A stretch of DNA of 64,000 nt from Pseudodonghicola xiamenensis DSM 18339. GTDB lineage: Bacteria > Pseudomonadota > Alphaproteobacteria > Rhodobacterales > Rhodobacteraceae. The position numbers were made by a program, and so were the translations under genes. This document shows, piece by piece, positions 18,599-27,275 of the stretch. The stretch spans positions 62,001 to 126,000 of the forward strand of contig NZ_AUBS01000008.1 in the NCBI RefSeq assembly GCF_000429365.1, in the 5' to 3' direction. The notes below the pieces were generated by a model. That model saw only the letters and a program-made list of their open reading frames with translations. It was not told the DNA's origin and ran no database searches. Each line of letters starts with the position of its first letter. Position 1 is the stretch's first letter.

Positions 18599-18805
18599 TA
18601 TCCACTCCTTCAACATTGTCTCCCCCGGGGAGGAGAGTGGCGCAAACCGGTCGCATGGCAAAGCCGAAACGGCACCGATCCCGCTTGTGGCTTCCCTGCC
18701 CTGGGCTGTCCGCGACACGCACACGGCCAGAGGCCGCCACGCAGACCCTTGCCAAGCCCCGTTGCCAGCGCCAGAGTCGCGCCAATGATTGCAGGAGGAC
18801 GAGAG

Positions 18806-19099
18806 ATGCCCAAAGGATATTGGGTTGCCCATGTCGATGTCGACGACCCCCAGGCCTATGAGGCCTATCGTGCCGCCAATGCCGCGCCCTTTGCCGAATA
18901 TGGCGCTAAGTTCCTGGTGCGCGGCGCGCCGCAAGAGCAGCGCGAGGGGCAGTGCCGCCAACGCACCGTGGTGATCGAATTCGACAGCTATGAAAAGGCT
19001 GTCGCCTGCTATGAAAGCGCTGGCTATCAGGCCGCCAAGGCGCTGCGCGATCCGGTGTCCACCGGAGACCTGATCATTGTCGAGGGCTATGATGGCTGA
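18806..19099 (+). CDS. DUF1330 protein
   Basis: A 97-residue protein of the DUF1330 ferredoxin-like alpha/beta-barrel family, beginning MPKGYWVAHVDVDDPQAYEA with the expected YWVAxVxVxDPxxYxxY pattern. The conserved middle segment TVVIEFDSYEKAVACYESAG and the C-terminal LIIVEGYDG also fit. A strong AGGAGG ribosome-binding site lies 7 bases before the ATG. The family function is unsettled; members are small cytosolic dimers. The downstream TerB-like gene begins about 43 bases past this stop if its best start is used. Confidence 0.88.
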   Translation: MPKGYWVAHVDVDDPQAYEAYRAANAAPFAEYGAKFLVRGAPQEQREGQCRQRTVVIEFDSYEKAVACYESAGYQAAKALRDPVSTGDLIIVEGYDG

Positions 19100-19142
19100 A
19101 GGTCGCTTGGCTGCATTGCGCAAAGCAGGTAAACTTCCCCCC

Positions 19143-19586
19143 ATGCTGAAGAAACTCTTCCAGAGCTTCCGTCCGGCGGAAGCCACCGCACCGCTGCCCG
19201 ATCCGGATGCCGAACTGGCACTGGGGGCGCTTTTGGTGCGCGTCGCGCAATCGGACCGCGCCTATCAGGTCGAGGAAATCAGCCTGATCGACCGCATCCT
19301 GTCACGGATGTACGAACACAATCCGATCGAGGCCGCCAAGGTTCGTGCCACCTGCGAGAAACTGCACACCGCCGCGCCCGAGACCGATACCTTCGGCAAG
19401 CTGATCCGCGAAACCACCGGGCTGGAAGAACGGCTCGCCGCGCTGGAAGCGCTGTGGGAGGTGGTTCTGGCCGATGGCACCCAGAAGGAAGGCGAATTGA
19501 AGATCGTCGACGAGGCCTGCCGTGCGATGGGGCTCAGCTTGGCCGACAGCAAGGCCGCGCGCGAAAGGGTGATCGCGCGGATGTGA
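19143..19586 (+). CDS. TerB-like helical protein, copy 1
   Basis: A 147-residue all-helical protein of the TerB/DjlA N-terminal type. The family pattern is visible as LALGALLVRVAQSDRAYQVEE, then DRILSRMY, ERLAALEALWEVVLADG and KIVDEACRAMGLS; acidic residues after each helix (SD, ADG) probably bind a metal ion. The ATG at 19143 gives MLKKLFQSFRP, parallel to the next gene's MLQDFLSRLIQP; the frame is open 22 codons upstream into the DUF1330 gene. Paired with a paralogue 43 bp downstream. The tellurite link of the family name is not evidence of that role here. Confidence 0.85.
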   Translation: MLKKLFQSFRPAEATAPLPDPDAELALGALLVRVAQSDRAYQVEEISLIDRILSRMYEHNPIEAAKVRATCEKLHTAAPETDTFGKLIRETTGLEERLAALEALWEVVLADGTQKEGELKIVDEACRAMGLSLADSKAARERVIARM

Positions 19587-19629
19587 CGGCGGCCTTGGCC
19601 CGTCCCTCCGCCGCCGCTATATCGGTGCC

Positions 19630-20067
19630 ATGCTTCAGGATTTCCTTTCCCGGCTGATCCAGCCCACCCCCGCCCCGCTTGACGATGGCGACGCCCGTCT
19701 GGCGCTGACCGCGCTTCTGGTGCGCGTGGCCCGGGCCGATGACGATTATGCCGAAACCGAGCGCGACCGCATCGACCGCATCGTTGCCGCGCGCTATGGG
19801 CTGTCTCCCTTCGAGGTCGCGCATCTGCGCCGCGAGGCTGAAGAGCTTGAGAAACAGGCCCCCGACACGGTCCGCTTTACCCGTGCAATCAAGGAGGCGG
19901 TCCCTTACGAGGCCCGCCGCGCGGTGATAGAGGCCGCATGGTCGGTGGCCCTGGCCGATGGCAGCCGCGACGACGAGGAAGACGCGCTGTTGCGGCTGGT
20001 CGCCAATCTGCTGGGGGTGAACGATCGCGACTCGGCCCTGGCGCGGCAAAAGGCGGCACAGGGGTAA
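19630..20067 (+). CDS. TerB-like helical protein, copy 2
   Basis: A 145-residue paralogue of the preceding protein with the same layout: a short amphipathic start (MLQDFLSRLIQP), then ALTALLVRVARADDDYAETE, DRIVAARYGLSPFE, and VIEAAWSVALADGSRDDEED, ending LVANLLGVNDRDS. The acidic positions of the TerB fold are kept. The two genes look like a tandem duplication that has diverged widely. The partner or function is unknown. Confidence 0.85.
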   Translation: MLQDFLSRLIQPTPAPLDDGDARLALTALLVRVARADDDYAETERDRIDRIVAARYGLSPFEVAHLRREAEELEKQAPDTVRFTRAIKEAVPYEARRAVIEAAWSVALADGSRDDEEDALLRLVANLLGVNDRDSALARQKAAQG

Positions 20068-20239
20068 ACCTCCGACACGGCAGGGACATGACCGGATCGA
20101 CCGCCGCCGCCAGCGGCGAAAATCGCTTGACCATTGGTCAACTGGTCGGTTTCCGCTCGCTCCTGTCCAATTTGAACGTTGCAATGCAAATGAATTTCCG
20201 GCCCAATGCCGCGTAAACGACGCAACAGACGGAGCCCCC

Positions 20240-21019
20240 GTGCCGGACACGCCCCCTGTCATCGAGATTCGCGACCTGCACAAAAGCTATGGCGACCTGG
20301 AGGTTCTGAAAGGCGTCGATATCACCGCCCATAAGGGCGATGTGGTTTCGCTTATCGGCTCCTCTGGATCTGGCAAATCGACGCTGCTGCGCTGTGCCAA
20401 CCTGCTGGAAGACAGCCAGAAGGGCGACATCCTGTTCAAGGGAGAGGCGGTGAAATGGCGCGGGCAAGGGCTGAACCGCCGTCCCGCGGACCCCAAGCAG
20501 GTGCTGCGCATCCGCACCAACCTGTCGATGGTGTTCCAGCAGTTCAACCTCTGGGCCCATATGACCATCCTGCAAAACGTGATGGAAGCGCCGCTGACAG
20601 TGCTGGGCCGGAATCGGGGCGAGGTCGAAACGGCAGCCCGCGCCTATCTGGCCAAGGTGGGAATCGGCGACAAATGCGATGCCTATCCGGCGCAGCTTTC
20701 CGGGGGCCAGCAGCAACGCGCGGCCATCGCCCGGGCGCTGTGCATGGAACCCGAGGCGCTGTTGTTCGACGAACCCACCAGCGCACTCGATCCCGAGCTG
20801 GAACAGGAAGTGGTCAAGGTGATCAAGGCGCTCGCCCAGGAAGGGCGCACCATGATCATCGTCACCCACGACATGAAGATGGCCCATGATGTCTCGGATC
20901 ACGTGGTATTCCTGCATCAAGGGCTGATCGAGGAACAGGGCCCGCCCGACCTGTTGTTTGGCGCGCCGAAATCCGAACGCCTGCGCGGGTTCTTGTCCTC
21001 GACGTCCCACGCGGCATAA
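20240..21019 (+). CDS. Polar amino acid ABC transporter, ATP-binding protein
   Basis: A 259-residue ATPase of the HisP/GlnQ/OccP group. It has Walker A GSSGSGKSTLLRC, the Q-loop region VFQQFNLWAHMT, the signature LSGGQQQRAAIARAL, Walker B ALLFDEPTSALDPEL and the switch His in IIVTHDMKMA. The insertion KGDILFKGEAVKWRGQGLNR is typical of His/Arg/octopine systems. The start is GTG with GGAG 5 bases upstream. It heads a run of four transporter genes and five amine-metabolism genes on the same strand. The likely substrates are basic or amine-containing compounds. Confidence 0.93.
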   Translation: MPDTPPVIEIRDLHKSYGDLEVLKGVDITAHKGDVVSLIGSSGSGKSTLLRCANLLEDSQKGDILFKGEAVKWRGQGLNRRPADPKQVLRIRTNLSMVFQQFNLWAHMTILQNVMEAPLTVLGRNRGEVETAARAYLAKVGIGDKCDAYPAQLSGGQQQRAAIARALCMEPEALLFDEPTSALDPELEQEVVKVIKALAQEGRTMIIVTHDMKMAHDVSDHVVFLHQGLIEEQGPPDLLFGAPKSERLRGFLSSTSHAA

Positions 21020-21051
21020 CAAAACCCAATAACATTAGGGAGTTACCAGTC

Positions 21052-21774
21052 ATGAAACATCTCATTCTCGGTACGGCGCTGCTGGCCCTGACCGCCGGCA
21101 TGGGGGCGGCGCAAACCGTGCGTCTGGGGACAGAGGGTGCCTATCCTCCGTATAACTTCATTGACGACAACGGCCAGGTCGCCGGTTTCGAACGCGTGCT
21201 GGGCGACGAGCTGTGCAAACGCGCCGAACTGACCTGCGAATGGGTCACCAATGACTGGGATTCGATCATCCCGAACCTGGTCAGCGGCAACTATGACGCT
21301 ATCATCGCCGGCATGTCGATCACCGACGAGCGCAAGCAAGTTGTTGATTTCTCGGAAAACTACACGCCGCCGTCGCCCTCGGCCTATATGGCGAAATCCG
21401 CCGATGCCGATATCGAAAACGGGGTGATCGCGGCACAGACCGGCACCATCCAGGCGGCGCATATCGCCAGCACCGGCGCCACCCTGCTTGAATTCCCGTC
21501 GCCCGATGAAACCGTCGCCGCTGTCCAATCGGACGAGGCCGACGCGGTGCTGGCCGACAAGGATTACCTGATCCCGGTGGTTGAGGAATCTGGCGGCGCC
21601 TTGGTCTTCGTCGGCGACGACCTGCCGCTGGGCGGCGGCATCGGCATGGCCTTCCGCAAATCCGACCCCGAGCTGCGCGGCAAATTCGACGCGGCGATCA
21701 AGTCGATGAAGGCCGACGGCAGCCTGAACAATCTGATCATCGAGTATCTCGGCGAGGATTCGCCGCACTTCTGA
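21052..21774 (+). CDS. Periplasmic substrate-binding protein, family 3 (amino acid/opine type)
   Basis: A 240-residue secreted binding protein. Signal peptide MKHLILGTALLALTAGMGAA, then TVRLGTEGAYPPYNFIDDNG, the standard opening of family 3 SBPs, followed by WDSIIPNLVSGNYDAIIAGM (signature region) and SITDERKQVVDFSENYTPPS. The C-terminal lobe contains GGGIGMAFRKSDPELRGKFD. It supplies the ligand to the two permeases downstream. A long inverted repeat follows the gene. The ligand is unknown; gene context suggests an amine or amino-acid derivative. Confidence 0.93.
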   Translation: MKHLILGTALLALTAGMGAAQTVRLGTEGAYPPYNFIDDNGQVAGFERVLGDELCKRAELTCEWVTNDWDSIIPNLVSGNYDAIIAGMSITDERKQVVDFSENYTPPSPSAYMAKSADADIENGVIAAQTGTIQAAHIASTGATLLEFPSPDETVAAVQSDEADAVLADKDYLIPVVEESGGALVFVGDDLPLGGGIGMAFRKSDPELRGKFDAAIKSMKADGSLNNLIIEYLGEDSPHF

Positions 21775-21778
21775 TCTG

Positions 21779-21824
21779 TCAGCGGGCGCGCCGGGGGCCT
21801 TTCCGCACCCGATGCGCCCGCTGA
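21779..21824 (+). repeat. 11-bp inverted repeat after the binding-protein gene
   Basis: TCAGCGGGCGC is repeated in inverted form as GCGCCCGCTGA after a 24-base loop, directly after the binding-protein stop and before the permease gene. Such hairpins often protect the upstream mRNA so the binding protein is made in excess; there is no T-run to suggest full termination. Confidence 0.6.
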
Positions 21825-21845
21825 CCCTCTTCGCCCGCCTGCCGC

Positions 21846-22751
21846 ATGAGGCCCGCCATTTTCAGCGTCTGTTCAGATCCCTCCACCCTGCCGCAATGGC
21901 AATGGTTTGCCTGCTATCTGACAACCGGCAAACATCTGGCCTTTTACGGCTCCTTCGGGGTCGTGCTGCTGCTGCTGGCGATCACCGCGCCGGCGGCGCT
22001 GTTGTTCGGCTTCGGCGCCGCCGCCTCCGCTCGCTCGCATTTCGCGCCGCTGAGCTGGCTGGGAAAGCTCTATATCGCCATCGTGCGCGGCGTGCCCGAC
22101 ATCGCCTTTTTCCTGTTCTTCGTGATCGCGCTGGATCAGGGGTTCGAATGGCTCCGGCACGAGATCAAATGCCCGGACTGGGATCAGCCGATCCGACAGG
22201 GCAATGATTTCGTGGTCTGCCCGGCGGCAAAACTGCCCCTGGGAACAGCCCCACAATGGGTGCATGAAACTTATGGCTTCTTCCTCGCGGTGCTGACCTT
22301 CGCCATTGTCTTCGGCGCCTTCGCCGGGAATGTGCTTTATGGCGCGATGCGCGCCGTGCCCCGGCCCCAGATCGAAACCGCCGAGGCCTATGGCATGTCG
22401 CACCGGCAGGCGTTCTGGCGCATCCTGGTGCCGCAGATGTGGGTCTATGCGCTGCCCGGGCTGTCGAACCTGTGGATGGTGCTGATCAAAGCGACCCCGC
22501 TTCTGTTCCTGCTGGGGGTCGAGGATATCGTCTATTGGGCGCGCGAACTGGGCGGGTCGAAGACCGCGCGCTTCACCGATTACCCGCATGGCGACTGGCG
22601 GATGTGGTATTTCCTGGTGTTGCTGGTGTTCTATCTGGTCTTCACCCGCCTATCCGAAATGGTGCTGACACGCATCATGCGCCGGCTATCGCATGGCCAG
22701 GCCACCGCCGCCGGCGAGGCACAGCGACGCAGCGCAGGAGGCCCGCCATGA
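21846..22751 (+). CDS. Polar amino acid ABC transporter permease 1
   Basis: A 301-residue inner-membrane permease of the HisQ/HisM type. Hydrophobic segments are visible from residue 33 on (SFGVVLLLLAITAPAALLFG). The EAA-loop motif is GAMRAVPRPQIETAEAYGMS followed by HRQAFWRILVPQMW. A long periplasmic insert with two Cys (DFVVCPAAKLPLGTAPQW region) separates the first spans, as in octopine/arginine transporters. The ribosome-binding site is weak, so the exact start is uncertain. It overlaps permease 2 by four bases. Confidence 0.9.
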   Translation: MRPAIFSVCSDPSTLPQWQWFACYLTTGKHLAFYGSFGVVLLLLAITAPAALLFGFGAAASARSHFAPLSWLGKLYIAIVRGVPDIAFFLFFVIALDQGFEWLRHEIKCPDWDQPIRQGNDFVVCPAAKLPLGTAPQWVHETYGFFLAVLTFAIVFGAFAGNVLYGAMRAVPRPQIETAEAYGMSHRQAFWRILVPQMWVYALPGLSNLWMVLIKATPLLFLLGVEDIVYWARELGGSKTARFTDYPHGDWRMWYFLVLLVFYLVFTRLSEMVLTRIMRRLSHGQATAAGEAQRRSAGGPP

Positions 22752-23554
22752 GCTGTTGGCAGACCGTTCAGGATTATGGCCTGCGCGCGATCGGTATCGG
22801 CGAACGGCTGCTGCCGCGCGATGATTTCACGCTTTGCCAGCAGTTCACGCTGATAGGCTCGGGCATGATGTGGAACATCTATTTCGGCCTGCTGGCGCTG
22901 CTGGCCGGGTTCTTTCTGGCCACCGCGCTTGCGGTCGGCAAATCCTCCCGCCACCGGCTGCTACGCAAACCCGCAGAATGGTTCATCTTCGTCTTTCGCG
23001 GCTCGCCGCTGTTTATCCAGTTTTTCTTCGCCTATTTCCTCTTTCTCAGCCTCAAGGGGGTCTCGCCCTTCTTCGACGCCTTTACCTCGGCCTGGCTGGG
23101 GGCGCTGGTGGTGCTGTTCTTCAACACCGCCGCCTACTCCGGTGAAATCTTCTATGGCGCGCTGCTGTCGATCCCGCGCGGCGATCTCGAGGCGGCGGAT
23201 GCCTACGGGTTCACCGGCTGGAACAAGTTCAGAAAGATCACCTGGCCGACCATGCTGCGGTTGGCCTGGCCCGCCTATACCAACGAGGCGATCTTTCTGT
23301 TCCATGCCACCACACTGGTCTTCTTCTCGGGCTTTCCGGCACGCCAGCAGCGGGGCGATGCGCTGTATTATGCCAGCTATTTCGCCGACAAGACCTTCAA
23401 CCCCTTCATCCCCTACCCGATCCTGGCGATGTATTTCATTCTGCTGACGCTGACGGTGGTGAGCGTTTTCGGCCTGATCAACAAGCGCCTGAACCGGCAT
23501 CTGCCGACCGAGCGCCGCCGCCCGCTGCGTATCCGACCCAACCTTCTGCGCTGA
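22748..23554 (+). CDS. Polar amino acid ABC transporter permease 2
   Basis: A 268-residue partner permease. The start at 22748 forms an ATGA overlap with permease 1 and gives MSCWQTVQDYGLRAIGIGER. Family features are LALLAGFFLATALAVGKSS, the FRGSPLFIQFFFAYFLF span, and the EAA loop GALLSIPRGDLEAADAYGFT followed by GWNKFRKITWP. With permease 1, the ATPase and the binding protein it completes a four-gene importer. Confidence 0.92.
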   Translation: MSCWQTVQDYGLRAIGIGERLLPRDDFTLCQQFTLIGSGMMWNIYFGLLALLAGFFLATALAVGKSSRHRLLRKPAEWFIFVFRGSPLFIQFFFAYFLFLSLKGVSPFFDAFTSAWLGALVVLFFNTAAYSGEIFYGALLSIPRGDLEAADAYGFTGWNKFRKITWPTMLRLAWPAYTNEAIFLFHATTLVFFSGFPARQQRGDALYYASYFADKTFNPFIPYPILAMYFILLTLTVVSVFGLINKRLNRHLPTERRRPLRIRPNLLR

Positions 23555-23721
23555 GCCCCGCCCCGCCTTGGTCCGCCCCGCCAACCTTGGCCAGGCGCCC
23601 GAAAGCTGCGCAATCTGACGCGGTTTCCCCCTGAACCGACAACCTACCGGCTTTATCACTTGCCAAACCGGGGCGCGGCTCGCTATCCATAATTTGATCA
23701 AATTACGGAACGATTGAAACT

Positions 23722-25071
23722 ATGTCCGCCAATGCGATGAAATCCTGGCTGCGCAAGACGCCCCAGGTCCGAACCATCCGTGTCGCCGCCGCCGATCTGA
23801 ACGGCCAGCCGCGCGGTAAACGCGTCCCCGCCCGTTTCGCCGACAAGGTCGTCACCGACGGCACCCGCTTTCCGCTGTCGGTGATGAACCTCGATATCTG
23901 GGGCGAGGATGTCGATGACAGCCCACTGGTCTTTGAAAGCGGCGACCGCGACGGGGTGCTGAAGCCGACCGAACGTGGTTTTGTACCGATGCCCTGGCTC
24001 GAGGCGCCCACCGCGCTGTTGCCGATCTGGATGTTCTATGACGATGGCCGCCCCTTCGACGGCGATCCGCGCCATGCCCTGGCCTCGGTGCTGAAACGGT
24101 ACAAGGCGCGGGGGCTGACCCCTGTTGTCGCGGTAGAGCTTGAGTTCTTCCTGATCGACGACAGCGGCAAGTCGCTGCAGGTGCCGCTGTCGCCGCGCTC
24201 GGGCAAGCGCCGCAAGGCGGCTGAGATCATGTCAATACGGGCGCTCGATGCCTTCGACACCTTCTTCACCGATCTCTATGACGCCTGCGAGGCTATGGAT
24301 ATCCCCGCCGACACCGCGATTTCAGAGGCGGGCCTTGGCCAGTTCGAGATCAACCTGATGCACCAGGACGACGCGCTGCGCGCCGCAGACGATGCCTGGC
24401 TGTTCAAGATGCTGGTCAAGGGCATGGCGCGTCGGCACGGTTTCGCCGCCTCCTTCATGGCCAAGCCTTACGAGGATTACTCCGGCTCGGGACTGCATAT
24501 GCATTTCTCGATCCTTGACGAGAATGGTAACAACATCTTCGATGATGGCGGTCCCCGTGGCACCGATACGCTGCGCCACGCGATCGGCGGCTGCCTGACG
24601 GCGATGCATGATTCCACCCTGGTCTTCGCGCCCCATGCCAACAGCTATGACCGGCTGGTGCCTGGCGCCCATGCGCCGACGCGCATCTGCTGGGCCTATG
24701 AGAACCGGACCTCGGCGGTGCGGGTGCCATCGGGCAATCCGGCGGCGCGTCGGATCGAACACCGGGTCGCGGGGGGCGACGTGAACCCCTATCTGACCGT
24801 CGCTGCCATTCTCGGTGCCGCGCTGGTCGGTATCGAAGACCGGATCGAACCGCCTGCCCCCATTTCCGGCAACGCCTATGATCTCGACCTGCCGCAAGTG
24901 CCCACGGACTGGGGCAAGGCGATCGAAACCTTCGCCAACAGCCCGCTGATGCCGCGCATCTTCCCGGCCGAACTGATCCGCAATCTGACACTGACAAAGC
25001 GACAGGAATTGCACTATATGGCTGAATTGTCACCGGCCGAGCAGGTTGAAATCTATCTCGACACGGTGTGA
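23722..25071 (+). CDS. Glutamine synthetase-like ligase 1 (gamma-glutamyl-amine ligase type)
   Basis: A 449-residue member of the GS superfamily in the PuuA-like branch, which joins glutamate to an amine with ATP. The N-terminal beta-grasp part (RTIRVAAADLNGQPRGKRVP) and the catalytic barrel are present: VVAVELEFFLID, AGLGQFEINLMHQDDA, GSGLHMHFSILDENG, YDRLVPGAHAPTRICWAYEN and ARRIEHRVAGGDVNPYL. Lack of the adenylylation Tyr region and the divergent N-terminus argue against a housekeeping GlnA. It precedes an amidotransferase and a second GS-like gene, a typical polyamine arrangement. Its amine substrate is unknown. Confidence 0.88.
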   Translation: MSANAMKSWLRKTPQVRTIRVAAADLNGQPRGKRVPARFADKVVTDGTRFPLSVMNLDIWGEDVDDSPLVFESGDRDGVLKPTERGFVPMPWLEAPTALLPIWMFYDDGRPFDGDPRHALASVLKRYKARGLTPVVAVELEFFLIDDSGKSLQVPLSPRSGKRRKAAEIMSIRALDAFDTFFTDLYDACEAMDIPADTAISEAGLGQFEINLMHQDDALRAADDAWLFKMLVKGMARRHGFAASFMAKPYEDYSGSGLHMHFSILDENGNNIFDDGGPRGTDTLRHAIGGCLTAMHDSTLVFAPHANSYDRLVPGAHAPTRICWAYENRTSAVRVPSGNPAARRIEHRVAGGDVNPYLTVAAILGAALVGIEDRIEPPAPISGNAYDLDLPQVPTDWGKAIETFANSPLMPRIFPAELIRNLTLTKRQELHYMAELSPAEQVEIYLDTV

Positions 25072-25080
25072 TCGTGCCCT

Positions 25081-25108
25081 GGCGTTCGGGCCCCCTTGCC
25101 CGAACGCC
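25081..25108 (+). terminator. Stable hairpin between GS-like gene 1 and the amidotransferase
   Basis: GGCGTTCGGG-(8)-CCCGAACGCC, a perfect 10-bp stem 10 bp after the stop codon. It lacks a T-run, so it may be a processing or stability element rather than a full terminator. Confidence 0.5.
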
Positions 25109-25149
25109 GTGCGCTCACTACTCTCACGACAGCCATAACCTGGTGATCT

Positions 25150-25833
25150 ATGAAAATCGGCATCCTGCAAACCGGCCACTCCCCCGATCCGCTGATCGCA
25201 CCGCTGGGCGATTATGATCGGCTCTTTGAAAATCTGCTCGACGGCAATGGCTTCGAATACGGGATCTTTCCTGTGGTCGACGGCGTCTTCCCCTCCGGGA
25301 CCGAGGCCGCCGACGGCTGGATCGTCACCGGGTCGCGCCATGGTGCTTACGAAGATCACCCCTGGATTCCGCCGCTGGAACAGTTGATCCGCGACATTAC
25401 GGCCAGCGGCAAGCCGCTGATCGGCATCTGCTTTGGCCATCAGATCATCGCCCAGGCCCTTGGCGGCAAGGTCGAGAAATTCGCCGGCGGCTGGTCGGTG
25501 GGACGCCAGCAATACATGCTGGACGGTGCCCCGGTCATGCTGAATGCCTGGCATCAGGATCAGGTCACCGAACTGCCCGAAGGCGCCCGGGTTCTGGCCG
25601 GCAACGACTTTTGCAAGAACGCCATCGTTGCCTATGGCAACAATGTCTGGACCGTGCAGCCCCATCCGGAGTTCCGCCCCGCATTCATCAAGGGGCTGAT
25701 CGACACCCGGGGGCATGGAGTGGTCCCCGAACCGCTGCTGGAACGCGCCGAAGATCAGCTCGACGCGCCGGTGGATAATGATCGCATCGCGCAATTCATG
25801 GCCGAATTCCTGAAAGGCAAGAGGTCCGCATGA
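25150..25833 (+). CDS. Class I glutamine amidotransferase (GuaA/YfeJ-like; PuuD-like role possible)
   Basis: A 227-residue cytosolic hydrolase with the Cys-His-Glu triad of class I amidotransferases: nucleophile in GICFGHQIIAQALGG, and His and Glu in VQPHPEFRP. It lacks any synthetase partner domain. In the Puu and Spu polyamine pathways a class I amidotransferase-type hydrolase removes the gamma-glutamyl group from the oxidised intermediate, and its position between two GS-like genes fits that job. The fold is closer to the GMP-synthase-like group than to PuuD by motif, so this is inference. It overlaps the next gene by ATGA. Confidence 0.85.
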   Translation: MKIGILQTGHSPDPLIAPLGDYDRLFENLLDGNGFEYGIFPVVDGVFPSGTEAADGWIVTGSRHGAYEDHPWIPPLEQLIRDITASGKPLIGICFGHQIIAQALGGKVEKFAGGWSVGRQQYMLDGAPVMLNAWHQDQVTELPEGARVLAGNDFCKNAIVAYGNNVWTVQPHPEFRPAFIKGLIDTRGHGVVPEPLLERAEDQLDAPVDNDRIAQFMAEFLKGKRSA

Positions 25834-27191
25834 CCACCGACTGGATGAAAGACCTGCCGCAAGCCGCCGAGGCCTATCTTGAGGGCCGCCGCCTGGACGA
25901 GGTGGAATGTATCATCGGCGACCTGCCCGGCATTGCCCGCGGCAAGGCGGTGCCGGCGACGAAATTTGCCCGCCAGCCCTATTTCCATCTGCCCGACAGC
26001 ATCTTCTTCCAGACCATCACCGGCGACTGGGGCGAGGCCGCAGGCGAGGACGGGTTCATCGAACGCGACATGATCCTGCGCCCCGACATGTCCACTGCAA
26101 CCGCCGCCCCCTGGACCGGCGACTGGACGTTGCAGGTGATCCATGACGCTTATGACCGCGACAACGATCCGATTCCCTTCAGCCCGCGCAACGTGCTGAA
26201 ACGCGTGGTGCAGATGTATCGTGACAAGGGCTGGGAGCCGGTGGTGGCACCCGAGATGGAATTCTATCTGGTCGCCCGCAACACCGACCCGGCCAAGGAA
26301 ATCCAGCCGATGATGGGCCGCTCCGGCCGCCCGGCAGCGGCGCGCCAGGCCTATTCGATGACTGCGGTGGACGAATTCGGCCCGGTGATTGATGACATCT
26401 ATGACTTTGCCGAGGCCATGGGGATGGAAATCGACGGCATCACCCAGGAAGGCGGCGCCGGGCAGTTGGAGATCAACCTGCGCCACGGCGATCCGGTGAA
26501 GCTGGCCGACGAGGTATTCTATTTCAAGCGCCTGATCCGCGAAGCGGCGCTGCGCCATGATTGTTTCGCCACCTTCATGGCCAAACCCATCGCCGACGAA
26601 CCGGGCAGCGCCATGCATGTGCACCATTCGGTCATGGACCGCTCGAAGAAGCAGAACCTCTTCGTCGGGCCGCAGGGCGGTGAGACGGACATGTTCTTTC
26701 ACTTCATCGGCGGCCTGCAGCGGCATCTGCCGGCGGCGATCGCGGTGCTGGCGCCCTACGTGAACTCCTATCGCCGCTATGTGCGCGAACAGGCCGCGCC
26801 GATCAACCTGAGCTGGGGCCGCGACAACCGCACCACCGGCATCCGCGTGCCGATCTCCTCGCCCGAGGCGCGGCGGGTCGAGAACCGTCTGGCGGGCATG
26901 GACTGCAACCCCTATCTGGGCATCGCCGCCAGCCTCGCCTGCGGCTATCTCGGCATGACGCAGGAAATCCGGCCCGACAAGCAGCAGCGCGGCGATGCCT
27001 ATAATGGTGAACCCGACATCCCGCAGGTCATGGGCCAGGCGCTCGACCTGTTCGATGAGTCCGACGATCTGCGCCACATGCTGGGCGGCGAATTCTGCCG
27101 CGTCTACAGCATCGTCAAGCGGCTGGAGTATGAAGAGTATCTGCAAGTGATCTCGCCTTGGGAGCGGGAGCATCTGCTGCTGAACGTCTGA
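25830..27191 (+). CDS. Glutamine synthetase-like ligase 2
   Basis: A second PuuA-type GS superfamily protein, 453 residues. It shows GDLPGIARGKAVPATKFARQ in the N-terminal domain, VVAPEMEFYLVARN, GAGQLEINLRHGDPVKLADE, GSAMHVHHSVMD, NSYRRYVREQAAPINLSWGRD and ARRVENRLAGMDCNPYLGIA. It is clearly distinct from the first copy (different N-terminus and active-site neighbours), so the two probably act on different amines or form a hetero-oligomer. It is translationally coupled to the amidotransferase gene and followed by the FAD oxidase. Confidence 0.88.
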   Translation: MTTDWMKDLPQAAEAYLEGRRLDEVECIIGDLPGIARGKAVPATKFARQPYFHLPDSIFFQTITGDWGEAAGEDGFIERDMILRPDMSTATAAPWTGDWTLQVIHDAYDRDNDPIPFSPRNVLKRVVQMYRDKGWEPVVAPEMEFYLVARNTDPAKEIQPMMGRSGRPAAARQAYSMTAVDEFGPVIDDIYDFAEAMGMEIDGITQEGGAGQLEINLRHGDPVKLADEVFYFKRLIREAALRHDCFATFMAKPIADEPGSAMHVHHSVMDRSKKQNLFVGPQGGETDMFFHFIGGLQRHLPAAIAVLAPYVNSYRRYVREQAAPINLSWGRDNRTTGIRVPISSPEARRVENRLAGMDCNPYLGIAASLACGYLGMTQEIRPDKQQRGDAYNGEPDIPQVMGQALDLFDESDDLRHMLGGEFCRVYSIVKRLEYEEYLQVISPWEREHLLLNV

Positions 27192-27275
27192 CCCCGCAGG
27201 GGTCGGACCGGGCCCCGGCAAGGACCAAGACAATCTGCACGAAAGACGGCGCCTGCGTGCGCGGAAAGGACCGGC

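Noticed and set aside
18404..19186. 260-codon minus-strand frame covering the small peptide and the DUF1330 gene
   Set aside because: The first part is antisense to DUF1330, which has a strong ribosome-binding site and family match; only the last 64-70 codons look like a protein.
19143..20067. Tellurite resistance operon
   Set aside because: Only TerB-fold proteins are present; no terC, terD or terE-type genes nearby.
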